Assembly (NCBI GenBank): GCA_014376915.1
Contig: JACMQP010000420.1
Location: forward strand, 1 to 12,029
Direction: 5' to 3'
Length of the DNA: 12,029 bases
From: Ramlibacter sp.
Lineage (GTDB): Bacteria > Pseudomonadota > Gammaproteobacteria > Burkholderiales > Burkholderiaceae
The position numbers and the translations under genes are program-made. How positions within the stretch are numbered: position 1 is the first letter of the stretch; the number at the start of each line of letters is the position of its first letter. This document shows, piece by piece, positions 1 through 8,373 of the stretch. Under the pieces are notes generated by a model. The model had not been told where the DNA came from, made no database searches, and worked only from the letters and a program-made list of their open reading frames with translations.

Positions 1-74
1 CCTTCCGCCTGCAGCTCAAGGGCGGAGCGAAGGTGGACGTGCACTTCGACATCACCGGCTTCCACCAGCTCTGA
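1..74 (+). CDS. 3' end of an unidentified gene (partial)
   Basis: An open frame enters from the left edge (first complete codon at base 3) and ends at TGA 72-74, giving 23 visible residues that finish with DITGFHQL. Codon choice is G/C-ending, like the rest of the window, so this is probably a real coding end rather than a chance frame. The tail alternates hydrophobic and polar residues (KVDVHFDITGF), which would suit a C-terminal beta-strand, but this is too little to name a family. It converges on the emrB-type gene with 25 bp between stop codons. I saw no hairpin plus T-tract terminator in that gap. Confidence 0.55.
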   Translation, partial: FRLQLKGGAKVDVHFDITGFHQL

Positions 75-99
75 CCGCGGCCGCGACCACGCGCGACGC

Positions 100-1665
100 T
101 CAGTGCGCGCCGGCCGTCGCGTCCACCCCGCTGCCGCCGGCTGGCTTCTGCCGGTGGGTCAGCCACACCAGCGGAATCAGCAACAGGAACAGCGCGGCCG
201 ATAGGTAAAAGATGTCGGCGGCCGCCAGCATGAAAGCCTGCTGGTTCACCAGCTGGTTGATCTGTGCCAGCGCCTGCTGCGGCGACAGGCCGGCCGCGGC
301 CAGGCTGGCCAGCGTCGACTGGGTTGCCGGGCTGGCCGGATTGACGGCCTCGGCCAGCTGCGCGTGGTGCAGCGCCGCGCGGCTCTCCCACAAGGTGGTC
401 GAAATCGAGGTGCCCATGGCGCCGGCCGTGATCCGGACGAAGTTGCTCAGGCCGGACGCGGCCGGGATCCGCTCCGGCGGCAGGCCGGACAGCGTGATCG
501 TCATCAGCGGGATGAAGAAGAACGCCATGCCCACGCCCTGGATGATGGTGGGAATCAGGATGGTGGTGAAATCGGCCTGCGTGTTGAACCGGGAGCGCAT
601 CCACAGCACCAGCGCCAGCACCAGGAAAGCAAGCGTGACGTAGCGCCGCGGGTCCACCCGGCCGATGGTTTTGCCCACGATCGGCGACAGAACCATCGCC
701 ATGACGCCCACCGGCGCCAGCACCATGCCGGCATCGGTGGCGGTGTAGCCCATGAACTGCTGCAGCCACAGCGGCAGCAGCACCACATTGCCGAAGAACA
801 GGCCGTAGCCGATCGAAACGCTGAGCGTGCCGGCCCAGAAATTGCGGCTGGCGAACAGCCGCAACTCCACCACGGGGTGGTCGTCAGTCAGCTCCCAGAC
901 CAGGAAGAAGGCGAAGCCCACGGCCGCCGTCACCGCCAGGCCGACGATCAGGCCCGAGTGGAACCAGTCGTTCTCCTTGCCCAGGTCCAGCATGATCTGC
1001 AGCGCGCCGATCCAGACCACCAGCAAGGCCAGGCCCAGGGTGTCGATCGGCAGCTTGCGGATGGCGCTTTCCCGCTTTCGATAGATCGCCCACGAGGACA
1101 GCGCCGCGATGATGCCAACCGGGATGTTGATGTAGAAGATCCACGGCCAGCTGATGTTGTCGGTGATCCAGCCGCCCAGCAGCGGCCCCATGACCGGCGC
1201 GATCAGCGTGGTCATCGCCCACATCGCCATCGCGAGTCCGGCCAGCGCGCGTGGATAGCTCGACAGCAGCAGCGACTGCGACAGTGGAATCATGGGGCCG
1301 GCGACCAGGCCCTGCAGCGCGCGAAAGGCGATCAGCGTCGGCATGTTGGGCGCCAGGCCGCACAGCCAGGAAGCGATCACGAACAGGATCACGCTGCTGA
1401 CGAACAGCTTGACCTGGCCGAAGCGCTGCGACAGCCAGCCCGTGAGCGGTACCGCAATCGCATTCGCAACGGCGAAGCTGGTGATGACCCAGGTGCCCTG
1501 GTTCGGGCTGACGCCCAGGTCGCCGGCGATCGCCGGCAGCGAGACGTTGGCGATCGAGGTGTCCAGCACGTTCATGAACGTCGCGGCGGACAGGGCGATG
1601 GTGCCCCACATCCGCGCGGAACCCTCCAGCGGCTGGAGCGCCGCGTGCACCGGCGAGCTGGCCAT
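100..1665 (-). CDS. emrB: EmrB-type MFS multidrug exporter (DHA2 family, 14 TM)
   Basis: This 521-residue inner-membrane drug:proton antiporter is the usual size for the 14-helix DHA2/EmrB family. Visible family motifs are LDTSIANVSLP in TM1 (motif D1, Asp35), GWLSQRFGQ after TM2 (motif A, about 76-84), FRALQG with Arg116 in TM4 (motif B), and APVMGPLLGGW at 156-166 in TM5 (the antiporter motif C). The N-terminal PLEGSARMW lead-in is typical of the family and supports the ATG at 1665. A second in-frame ATG at 1611 has a better Shine-Dalgarno (GGAGGG, 10 nt upstream), but starting there would remove that lead-in. It is the last gene of the marR-nodT-emrA-emrB operon and starts 4 nt after the emrA stop. 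By family knowledge it passes hydrophobic compounds through EmrA and the outer-membrane channel. The substrate cannot be read from the sequence. Confidence 0.95.
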   Translation of the reverse strand: MASSPVHAALQPLEGSARMWGTIALSAATFMNVLDTSIANVSLPAIAGDLGVSPNQGTWVITSFAVANAIAVPLTGWLSQRFGQVKLFVSSVILFVIASWLCGLAPNMPTLIAFRALQGLVAGPMIPLSQSLLLSSYPRALAGLAMAMWAMTTLIAPVMGPLLGGWITDNISWPWIFYINIPVGIIAALSSWAIYRKRESAIRKLPIDTLGLALLVVWIGALQIMLDLGKENDWFHSGLIVGLAVTAAVGFAFFLVWELTDDHPVVELRLFASRNFWAGTLSVSIGYGLFFGNVVLLPLWLQQFMGYTATDAGMVLAPVGVMAMVLSPIVGKTIGRVDPRRYVTLAFLVLALVLWMRSRFNTQADFTTILIPTIIQGVGMAFFFIPLMTITLSGLPPERIPAASGLSNFVRITAGAMGTSISTTLWESRAALHHAQLAEAVNPASPATQSTLASLAAAGLSPQQALAQINQLVNQQAFMLAAADIFYLSAALFLLLIPLVWLTHRQKPAGGSGVDATAGAH

Positions 1666-1669
1666 CGCT

Positions 1670-2956
1670 TTAGTGGGCGGAGCTGGAGGCGGACGCGGCG
1701 CCGAGCACCGTCGTCGGCGCCCGGACTGCGCGGCCGGAGTTCTGCGCGATCACGCGCTTGACTTCGGCTTCGGCACCGCTGTCCAGCGCATCGAACACCT
1801 CGGTGGTGGTGAGCGCGGAGGCGCGCGGCGTGTCGGCCAGCGTCTTGCCGTCCTGCTGGCTGATGTCGACCTCGACGGCCATCGACAGGCCGACCCGCAG
1901 CGGATTGGCCGCGACCTGGCGCGGATCGAGCTCCACTCGCACCGGCACCCGTTGCACCACCTTGATCCAGTTGCCGGTGGCGTTCTGCGCCGGCAGCAGC
2001 GCGAACGCCGCGCCGGTGCCAGCCCCGAGGCCTGCCACCGTGCCGGTGTATTCGAGCTTCTTGCCGTACAGGTCGGCCGTCAGCTTGACCGGCTGGCCGA
2101 GGCGGATCTTGCGCAGCTGCACTTCCTTGAAGTTGGCGTCGACCCAAACCTGCTTGAGCGGGATGATGGACATCAGCGGCGTGCCGGCGGCGACGCGCTG
2201 GCCCAGCTGCACGGTGCGCTTGGCGACATAGCCATCGACCGGCGCCGGCAGCGACGCGCGCTTGGCCGCCAGCCAGGCTTCGCGCACTTTGGCGGCTGCC
2301 GCCTGCACGCTGGGGTGCAGGTCGACACTGGTGCCGTCGGTCATCGCCTGGTTGCTGGTGAGCTGCTCGCGCGCAGCCACCACGCCGGCCTGAGCCGAGG
2401 TCAGCGCGCTGCGGGCGTTGGCCAGCTGGGTCTGCGCGTGATTGGGTTCTTCCTTCGACACCGCGCCGTTGCCCACCAGCTGCTGGCGCCGGTTCAGGTC
2501 GTCGGTGGCGCGCGCCACATCGGACTGGAAGCGGCCGATATCGGCCTGCCGCAGCGCCACCTGCGCCGAGAGCGAACCGTTGTTGGCGTACAGCGTGCGG
2601 ACCTGGCGCACGGTCTGCGCCAGGTTGGCCTCGGCCTGGTCCAGCGCCACCTTGGCGTCGGTGGGATCGAGCCTGACCAGCGGCTGGCCGGCCTTCACGA
2701 AGTCGGTGTCGTCGGCCAGGATCGCCATCACGGTGCCACCAATCTGCGGCGTGATCTGGATCACGTTGCCCTGGACGTAGGCGTTGTCGGTCGACTCGTA
2801 GTGGCTGGCCACCAGCCATTCGTAGGCCGCCCAGCCCAGGCCGCCCAGCACGACGACGGAGCCCAGCATGGTCAGGGCCTTGCGGCGTTTGCTCGGACCG
2901 GTGGACAGGGGCGACAGCGAAGGTGCCGGGAGTGCGGGAGTTTGTTTTGCTTCCAT
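1670..2956 (-). CDS. emrA: EmrA-type membrane fusion protein (HlyD family)
   Basis: This periplasmic adaptor joins the EmrB pump to the outer-membrane channel. The 428 residues run in the canonical order: a cytoplasmic N-terminus with basic PSKRRK (21-26); one membrane anchor (about 30-48); the EmrA signature STDNAYVQGN (55-64) opening the lipoyl/barrel-sandwich half; a coiled-coil hairpin (about 100-235); the returning lipoyl half (PAPVDGYVAKRTVQLGQ); and the beta-barrel ending in NATGNWIKVVQRVPVRVELDP. About 60 residues of low-complexity tail follow. I chose ATG 2956 because GGAAAAG lies just upstream; a longer frame from TTG 2968 would add only four residues. Pro171 sits in the hairpin sequence SKEEPNHAQ, where relatives usually have Leu, and could kink the helix. 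The nodT-type stop lies 23 bp upstream, and emrB starts 4 nt downstream, consistent with one operon. Confidence 0.95.
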   Translation of the reverse strand: MEAKQTPALPAPSLSPLSTGPSKRRKALTMLGSVVVLGGLGWAAYEWLVASHYESTDNAYVQGNVIQITPQIGGTVMAILADDTDFVKAGQPLVRLDPTDAKVALDQAEANLAQTVRQVRTLYANNGSLSAQVALRQADIGRFQSDVARATDDLNRRQQLVGNGAVSKEEPNHAQTQLANARSALTSAQAGVVAAREQLTSNQAMTDGTSVDLHPSVQAAAAKVREAWLAAKRASLPAPVDGYVAKRTVQLGQRVAAGTPLMSIIPLKQVWVDANFKEVQLRKIRLGQPVKLTADLYGKKLEYTGTVAGLGAGTGAAFALLPAQNATGNWIKVVQRVPVRVELDPRQVAANPLRVGLSMAVEVDISQQDGKTLADTPRASALTTTEVFDALDSGAEAEVKRVIAQNSGRAVRAPTTVLGAASASSSAH

Positions 2957-2979
2957 CTTCTTTTCCAAAGGATCGTTCG

Positions 2980-4407
2980 TTAGTTCTGGGCGGCAGTGAC
3001 GGTGGCGGCAACGGGCGTGTAGCCGCCGCCAAGGGCGCGGGCCAGGCCCACCTGCGTTTCGAGCGCGCGGGCCGCGAGATCGACCGCCAGCCGGCGCTGC
3101 GCCAGCACCGCGTTTTCGGCGGTGAGCACATTGAGGTAGTTGCCCAGGCCAGCCTTGTAACGCTGCACGGCGATGTCGTAGGCTGCTTCGGCCGCGGTCT
3201 GCGCCTGGCGCTGCTCGGCCTGCTGGCGCGTGATCGAGCGGGCCGAGAGCAGCTGGTCGCCGACCTCGTGGATCGCCTCGATCACGGTGGCGTTGTAGCT
3301 CTCCACCGCCGCGTCGTAGTCGGCCGTCTTGCCGCGCAGGTTAGCGCGCAGCTTGCCGCCCTCGAAGATCGGCAGGTGGATCGCCGGACCGACGCCGTAC
3401 TGCAGGCTGCCGGCATTGAGCAGGTTGCCCAGCCCGATGCTGGAGAGGCCGGCAAACGCCACCAGATTGATGTTGGGATAGAACTGCGCCTTCGCATTTC
3501 TGATGTCCTCGCCGGCTGCTTCGACGCGCCAGCGGGCGGCGGCCACGTCGGCGCGCTGGCCCAGCAGGTTGGCCGGGAGCACGGCGGCGCCGGCCAGCGG
3601 CTGGATCGAAGCGAGCCGCGGCTCGGTGCTGACGACTCGCGTCTTTGGCTGGCCGACCAGCGCGGCCAGCGCGTTGTGCGCCAGGCTGGCTTGCTCGTGC
3701 AGCGCCTCGAGCTGCTGCCGCGCCTCGGGCAGGCTGCCCTCGCTCTGGCGCAGTTCCAGGTTGGTGTCCAGGCCGGCGTTGACGCGGTCGCGCACCAGCC
3801 GCAGCGCCTCCTCGCGCTGGGCCAGCGTGCGCTGGGCCACGGCCAGCTGGTCGTTGACCTTGGCCAGCTGGAAATAGGCGCGCGTCACGTTGCTGGCCAG
3901 CAGGATGCGGGCGGCGTCGGTGTCGGCCTGCGCGGCGCGGGCCGCGCCCAGGGCGCTTTCCAGCTGCGCGCGGCTCTTGCCGAAGAAGTCCAGCTCCCAG
4001 CTGGCGCCCAGCTGCAGCGTCGCACTGGTGCTGGTGGAGCCGGCCAGCGGCGGCGGGATCATGCCGTTCTTGGTGTAGCGCTGGGTGGTGGCATCGAGCG
4101 AGCCGTTGACCTGCGGCAGCAGCGCGGCGCTCGCCACTTCACTGACAGCCTGGGCGCGCGCCAGCCGGGCCTGCGCGACGCGCAGGTTGGGGTTGTCGGC
4201 CAGCGCCTGGTCGACCAATCGATCGAGTTGGGCGTCGCCGAAGCCGCGCCACCACTGGGTGGGCACGGAAGCTTGCGCGCCAGCTTCGAGCTTGAGCGAC
4301 GCCGGATCGCGCAACTTCGCCCGCGGCTCGATGCCGGACAGGTCGGCGCAGCCCGCCAGCAGCAATGCCGCAGCGAGGGTGACCAGTTTCAGTTTGTTAT
4401 TTGCCAT
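2980..4407 (-). CDS. NodT-type outer-membrane efflux lipoprotein (EmrC-like)
   Basis: This is the outer-membrane channel of the EmrAB-type pump, 475 residues, normal for RND/MFS outer-membrane factors of the OprM/NodT type. A lipoprotein signal peptide is clear: MANNKLKLVT, then a hydrophobic core and the lipobox LAGC, with Cys20 as the lipidated residue. Ala at +2 is compatible with sorting to the outer membrane. Two OEP repeats follow. Landmarks are QWWRGFGDAQLDRLV (51-65), SWELDFFGK (136-144), LLGQRADV (281-288), and the second-repeat GPAIHLPIFEGGKLRA (340-355). The start overlaps the end of marR by 11 nt and has a good ribosome site (AAGGAAAG, 4413-4420, 5 nt spacing), so translation is likely coupled. 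Position between marR and emrA matches EmrC of the Stenotrophomonas EmrCAB pump, hence the likely partnership. Confidence 0.95.
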   Translation of the reverse strand: MANNKLKLVTLAAALLLAGCADLSGIEPRAKLRDPASLKLEAGAQASVPTQWWRGFGDAQLDRLVDQALADNPNLRVAQARLARAQAVSEVASAALLPQVNGSLDATTQRYTKNGMIPPPLAGSTSTSATLQLGASWELDFFGKSRAQLESALGAARAAQADTDAARILLASNVTRAYFQLAKVNDQLAVAQRTLAQREEALRLVRDRVNAGLDTNLELRQSEGSLPEARQQLEALHEQASLAHNALAALVGQPKTRVVSTEPRLASIQPLAGAAVLPANLLGQRADVAAARWRVEAAGEDIRNAKAQFYPNINLVAFAGLSSIGLGNLLNAGSLQYGVGPAIHLPIFEGGKLRANLRGKTADYDAAVESYNATVIEAIHEVGDQLLSARSITRQQAEQRQAQTAAEAAYDIAVQRYKAGLGNYLNVLTAENAVLAQRRLAVDLAARALETQVGLARALGGGYTPVAATVTAAQN

Positions 4408-4963
4408 GTTGTCTTTCCTTGCCGGCCTGGATCGCCTGCGCGTTTTCCAGAATGCGCCGCAACAGGCTCTTGAGCGTTTCCCACTCGGCGTGCGAGAAGC
4501 CGCGCATGTGCGCGTTCTGCACCCGGCACAAGGCCGCCGGAATGTGCTGCGCCGCGACCCGGCCTTCGGCCGTCAGTTCGAGATTGACCACTCGCCGGTC
4601 CTCGCTGGAGCGCACCCGCCTGAGCAGGCCCTTGGCCTCCAGCCGGTCCAGCAGGCGCGTCATCGCACCGGCATCGAGCTGGCATTCGCGGGCCAGTTCG
4701 GCCACGGTGGAAGCCGAGGCCATGTAGAGCTTGAACAGCGGGATCCATTGCGCGTTGGTCAGGCCGTTGGGGGCCATCTCGCGCTCGATCTCCGTCGCCA
4801 CGGTGTTGAGGATGCGCCGCATCAGGTAGCCGACACTCTCCTCCGGCTGGTAGCTCTCGGGCACGTAGAAATCGGCCGGTGCGAGTTTCGCCGCGGCCTT
4901 GCTGGCCGCAGTCGGGCCGGCCGGCTTGGCATGCGGGCGGTGGACGGGGGTTGGAATGGACAT
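4397..4963 (-). CDS. MarR-family repressor of the emr-type operon
   Basis: This 188-residue winged helix-turn-helix protein is the first gene of the operon and by position corresponds to emrR. A Pro/Ala-rich N-terminal arm (about 1-35) precedes the MarR fold, which begins near YQPEESVGYLMRR. The helix-turn-helix is about 83-112, with recognition sequence DAGAMTRLLDRLEAKGL. The wing carries the family SSEDRRVVNLELT motif (119-131). Cysteines are at 94 (in the DNA-binding part) and 146. MarR proteins normally bind as dimers to 16-20 bp palindromes and release on ligand binding. A perfect such palindrome lies in its own promoter (4977-4994), so autorepression is the simplest reading. The ATG at 4963 lies only 9 nt from the -10 box with no Shine-Dalgarno, suggesting leaderless translation. 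A shorter start, GTG at residue 34, is possible but has no clear ribosome site. Confidence 0.93.
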   Translation of the reverse strand: MSIPTPVHRPHAKPAGPTAASKAAAKLAPADFYVPESYQPEESVGYLMRRILNTVATEIEREMAPNGLTNAQWIPLFKLYMASASTVAELARECQLDAGAMTRLLDRLEAKGLLRRVRSSEDRRVVNLELTAEGRVAAQHIPAALCRVQNAHMRGFSHAEWETLKSLLRRILENAQAIQAGKERQHGK

Positions 4964-4972
4964 GAGGACAGG

Positions 4973-5001
4973 ATAATATTTGCTTAGGCAAATACTGTCA
5001 A
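4973..5001 (-). promoter_or_regulatory. Near-consensus sigma70 promoter of the marR-emr operon
   Basis: On the minus strand, TTGACA (4996-5001) is a perfect -35 box, followed by exactly 17 bp and TATTAT (4973-4978), which matches the -10 consensus at 5 of 6 positions. This is the best promoter in the window. The expected start of transcription, 7-9 nt beyond the -10 box, falls at about 4963-4966, on or within 3 nt of the marR ATG. A promoter this strong needs repression, and the palindrome filling its spacer provides a binding site. Confidence 0.85.
4977..4994. promoter_or_regulatory. MarR-type operator: perfect 18-bp inverted repeat
   Basis: TATTTGC-TTAG-GCAAATA is a perfect inverted repeat with 7-bp arms and a 4-bp centre. 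It occupies the spacer between the -35 and -10 boxes of the marR promoter and overlaps two bases of the -10. Size and symmetry fit a MarR dimer site, and a bound protein would block RNA polymerase. It also lies 42 bp upstream of the divergent ABC exporter start, so it may influence that gene too. Binding by this MarR protein is inferred from position. Confidence 0.75.
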
Positions 5002-5006
5002 GGCTG

Positions 5007-5024
5007 TCTTTGCTTGCACAAGCT
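5007..5024. promoter_or_regulatory. Possible second, degenerate operator
   Basis: This stretch contains the inverted repeat GCTTG-CA-CAAGC (5012-5023). Aligned with the main operator it matches at 11 of 18 positions, including the run TTTGCTT. The two centres are 30 bp apart, close to three helical turns, so two dimers could sit on the same face of the DNA. It lies between the operator and the ABC exporter start. The match is partial and may be chance. Confidence 0.25.
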
Positions 5025-5030
5025 TAAACT
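5025..5030 (+). promoter_or_regulatory. Possible -10 box of the ABC exporter gene
   Basis: TAAACT fits the TAnnnT core of a -10 box, and its end lies 6 nt before the ABC exporter ATG, so transcription would begin at or very near the start codon. No -35 box of recognisable quality lies 16-18 bp upstream, so the promoter would be weak or factor-dependent. No Shine-Dalgarno sequence precedes the ATG at a workable distance, which is at least consistent with a leaderless message. Confidence 0.22.
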
Positions 5031-5036
5031 CGGGAC

Positions 5037-6821
<1,785 letters not shown>

Positions 6822-6824
6822 ACG

Positions 6825-7178
6825 TCAACGGCGCTTGGCGGGCCTGGCCGACACGAAGGCCCGCTGCCGGGTGGCGGTGTGCTCCATCTGCAGCGCGATG
6901 TTGCCGCACACCAGGTCGCACAGGGCGAACACCGACGCATCGGCAATGCGGTAGTACGCACTGGTGCCGCGGCTTTCCCGCGCGACCAGGCCCTGCTTGG
7001 TCAGCAGCGCCAGATGGCGCGAGACGTTGGCGGCTGTAAAACCGCAAAGCTGTGCCAGGTCACCGACATTGCGCTCGCCCTGCCGCAGCAGGTTGAGGAT
7101 CTGCAGGCGCGTCGGCTCCGACAGCACCCGGAAGTAATGGGCGACCTCAGCCAGCGCTTCGGGTGGCAGATCTTTCAT
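6825..7178 (-). CDS. ArsR/SmtB-family repressor of the RND efflux operon
   Basis: This is a 117-residue winged-helix repressor. The family core is plain: YFRVLSEPTRLQILNLL (15-31), then the DNA-binding helices NVGDLAQLCGFTAANVSRHLALL starting at 37, and the wing VARESRGTSAYYRI (65-78). Cysteines at 45 (before the recognition helix), 87 and 91 (CDLVC in the C-terminal dimer helix) could bind metal or sense thiol-reactive compounds. The classic SmtB alpha3 ELCVCDL metal motif is absent. I chose ATG 7178 because the family begins just before the LPPEAL sequence and AAGGA lies 10 nt upstream; an alternative TTG at 7229 would add 17 unconserved residues. It is divergent from the RND adaptor gene, with a palindrome between them, so it probably represses both. 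Its stop lies 3 bp from the ABC exporter stop, tail to tail. Confidence 0.92.
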   Translation of the reverse strand: MKDLPPEALAEVAHYFRVLSEPTRLQILNLLRQGERNVGDLAQLCGFTAANVSRHLALLTKQGLVARESRGTSAYYRIADASVFALCDLVCGNIALQMEHTATRQRAFVSARPAKRR

Positions 7179-7268
7179 GAATGAACTGTCCTTGATGTAA
7201 CGCAGGGTTTGCGCACCGGCACGGCTCAAAGTCCTGTGCAGAGGCCTTGAGTTTAACGTATCATTGCT

Positions 7269-7290
7269 TACTTAGCTTATTAGCTACGTA
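7269..7290. promoter_or_regulatory. Candidate ArsR operator: 22-bp imperfect palindrome
   Basis: TACtTAGCT-TATT-AGCTAcGTA has 9-bp arms with one mismatched pair around a 4-bp centre, a fit for an ArsR-family dimer. It lies in the AT-rich part (about 7251-7300) of the 132-bp gap between arsR and the RND adaptor, immediately upstream of the adaptor's ribosome site, so bound protein would block rightward transcription. ACGTAT is also repeated directly at 7256 and 7286, 30 bp apart. I found no clean -35/-10 pair on either strand here. TTGAGT at 7247-7252 is the nearest to a rightward -35. Confidence 0.55.
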
Positions 7291-7298
7291 TGCAATTT

Positions 7299-7305
7299 AA
7301 AGGAG
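7299..7305 (+). promoter_or_regulatory. Ribosome binding site deciding the RND adaptor start
   Basis: AAAGGAG lies 5 nt before ATG 7311 and is a strong Shine-Dalgarno. It excludes the in-frame ATG at 7290, which lies upstream of it and inside the operator palindrome. Confidence 0.8.
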
Positions 7306-7310
7306 CCGCG

Positions 7311-8372
7311 ATGTTCAAGACAGGATGGGTTGCCGCCGCCATGGCCGTGGCGTTGGGTGCGCCCGTCGCCTGGGCGGCCGAGGGCCCAGCCCTGGCGACG
7401 GTGCAGGTGCAGGGCTCGGCCGGTGTCACCGGCAATGCGGTGAGCCTCGACGCCGTTGTGGAAGCGGTGCGCCAGACCACGTTGTCGGCCCAGGTGGCAG
7501 GCGCCATCGTGGCGCTGAACGTCAAGGCCGGGGACGTCGTGCGGGCCGGGCAGCCACTGGTGCGCATCGACGCGCGCGCCGCCAGCCAGAACGCGGCGGC
7601 CAGCGTGGCCCAGGTGGAAGCGGCCCGGGCCACGCTGAACGTCGCCGCCGCCGAATACGAGCGGCAGCAACTGCTGTTTCAGAAGCAGTACATCAGCCAG
7701 TCGGCGCTCGACCGTGCCAAGGCCCAATTCCAGTCGGCGCAGGCGCAGGTGCAGGCCCAGCAGGCGCAGGCTCGGGCGGCGCAGGCCGAATCGGGCTTTT
7801 TCGTTCTCAGCGCGCCGTACGACGGCGTGGTCAGCGACGTGCCCGTCACCCTTGGCGACATGGCGATGCCCGGCCGCGCGCTGCTCACGCTGCACGATCC
7901 TTCGCTGCTGCGGGTGACGGCCGCGGTGCCGCAGACGGTGCTGGCCGGCCTGACGGACAGCAAGGACATCCGGTTCGAGCTGCCCGGCCTGGCGTCCGCG
8001 CCCGGACTGCTCCAGCCCACCCAGGTTCAGGTGCTGCCGGTGGTCGATGCGGCCACCCACACCGGCCAGGTCCGGTTGACGCTGCCGGCCAATTTGAAGG
8101 GCCTGGCGCCCGGCATGTTCGCGCGGGTCTGGCTGCCCGCCGGCGCCGCGCGCAGCGATACCGCCAGCGCCGAGCGCCTCTACCTGCCCGCGAAGGTGGT
8201 GGTGCGTCGTGCCGAGATGACCGGCGTCTACGTGCTCAATGCGCAGGGCCGGCCGCTGCTGCGCCAGGTCCGGCTCGGTCCGGTGCAGGGCGAGCGGGTG
8301 GAAATCCTGAGCGGCGTGAGCAAGGGCGAATCGGTTGCCCTGGATCCGCAGGCCGCGGCCAAGGTGCGCTGA
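7311..8372 (+). CDS. RND efflux periplasmic adaptor (membrane fusion protein)
   Basis: This 353-residue periplasmic adaptor links the RND permease to the TolC channel. The N-terminus is a signal peptide: MFKTGW, an Ala-rich core and a predicted cut after Ala22 (AWA|AEG). It has no lipobox Cys, so unlike AcrA it is probably not lipid-anchored. Next come the first lipoyl half GAIVALNVKAGDVVRAGQPL (64-83), a short Ala/Gln-rich coiled-coil hairpin (about 92-160), the second lipoyl half (APYDGVVSDVPVTLGDMAMPG, from 168), and beta-barrel and membrane-proximal domains to the end. The hairpin is short, as in many RND adaptors and unlike the longer EmrA hairpin nearby. The RND permease gene begins one base after this stop, so the two are translationally coupled. 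Control by the divergent ArsR is inferred from the intergenic palindrome. Confidence 0.93.
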   Translation: MFKTGWVAAAMAVALGAPVAWAAEGPALATVQVQGSAGVTGNAVSLDAVVEAVRQTTLSAQVAGAIVALNVKAGDVVRAGQPLVRIDARAASQNAAASVAQVEAARATLNVAAAEYERQQLLFQKQYISQSALDRAKAQFQSAQAQVQAQQAQARAAQAESGFFVLSAPYDGVVSDVPVTLGDMAMPGRALLTLHDPSLLRVTAAVPQTVLAGLTDSKDIRFELPGLASAPGLLQPTQVQVLPVVDAATHTGQVRLTLPANLKGLAPGMFARVWLPAGAARSDTASAERLYLPAKVVVRRAEMTGVYVLNAQGRPLLRQVRLGPVQGERVEILSGVSKGESVALDPQAAAKVR

Positions 8373-8373
8373 C

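Noticed and set aside
75..130. Possible terminator between the first partial gene and emrB
   Set aside because: Only 5-bp GCGCG/CGCGC arms could be paired, with no T-tract on either strand; chance pairing is expected at this GC content.
1572..3131. Long minus-strand frame of 519 codons across the emrB/emrA/nodT junctions
   Set aside because: It overlaps three well-supported genes in another frame and its translation is Arg/Pro/Ala-rich low complexity, typical of shadow frames in GC-rich DNA.
1292..4473. Long plus-strand frames opposite emrB, emrA and the NodT-type gene (1292-2983, 2923-4473)
   Set aside because: They are antisense to genes with clear family motifs, contain no recognisable domain and are rich in Gly, Arg, His and Gln as expected for antisense GC-rich frames.
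7179..7229. ArsR start at TTG 7229
   Set aside because: The extra 17 residues are outside the conserved family start, and ATG 7178 has AAGGA upstream.
8335..8373. N-terminal extension of the RND permease from TTG 8335
   Set aside because: It lies inside the adaptor gene, adds an Arg/Pro-rich unconserved segment, and ATG 8374 has its own ribosome site.
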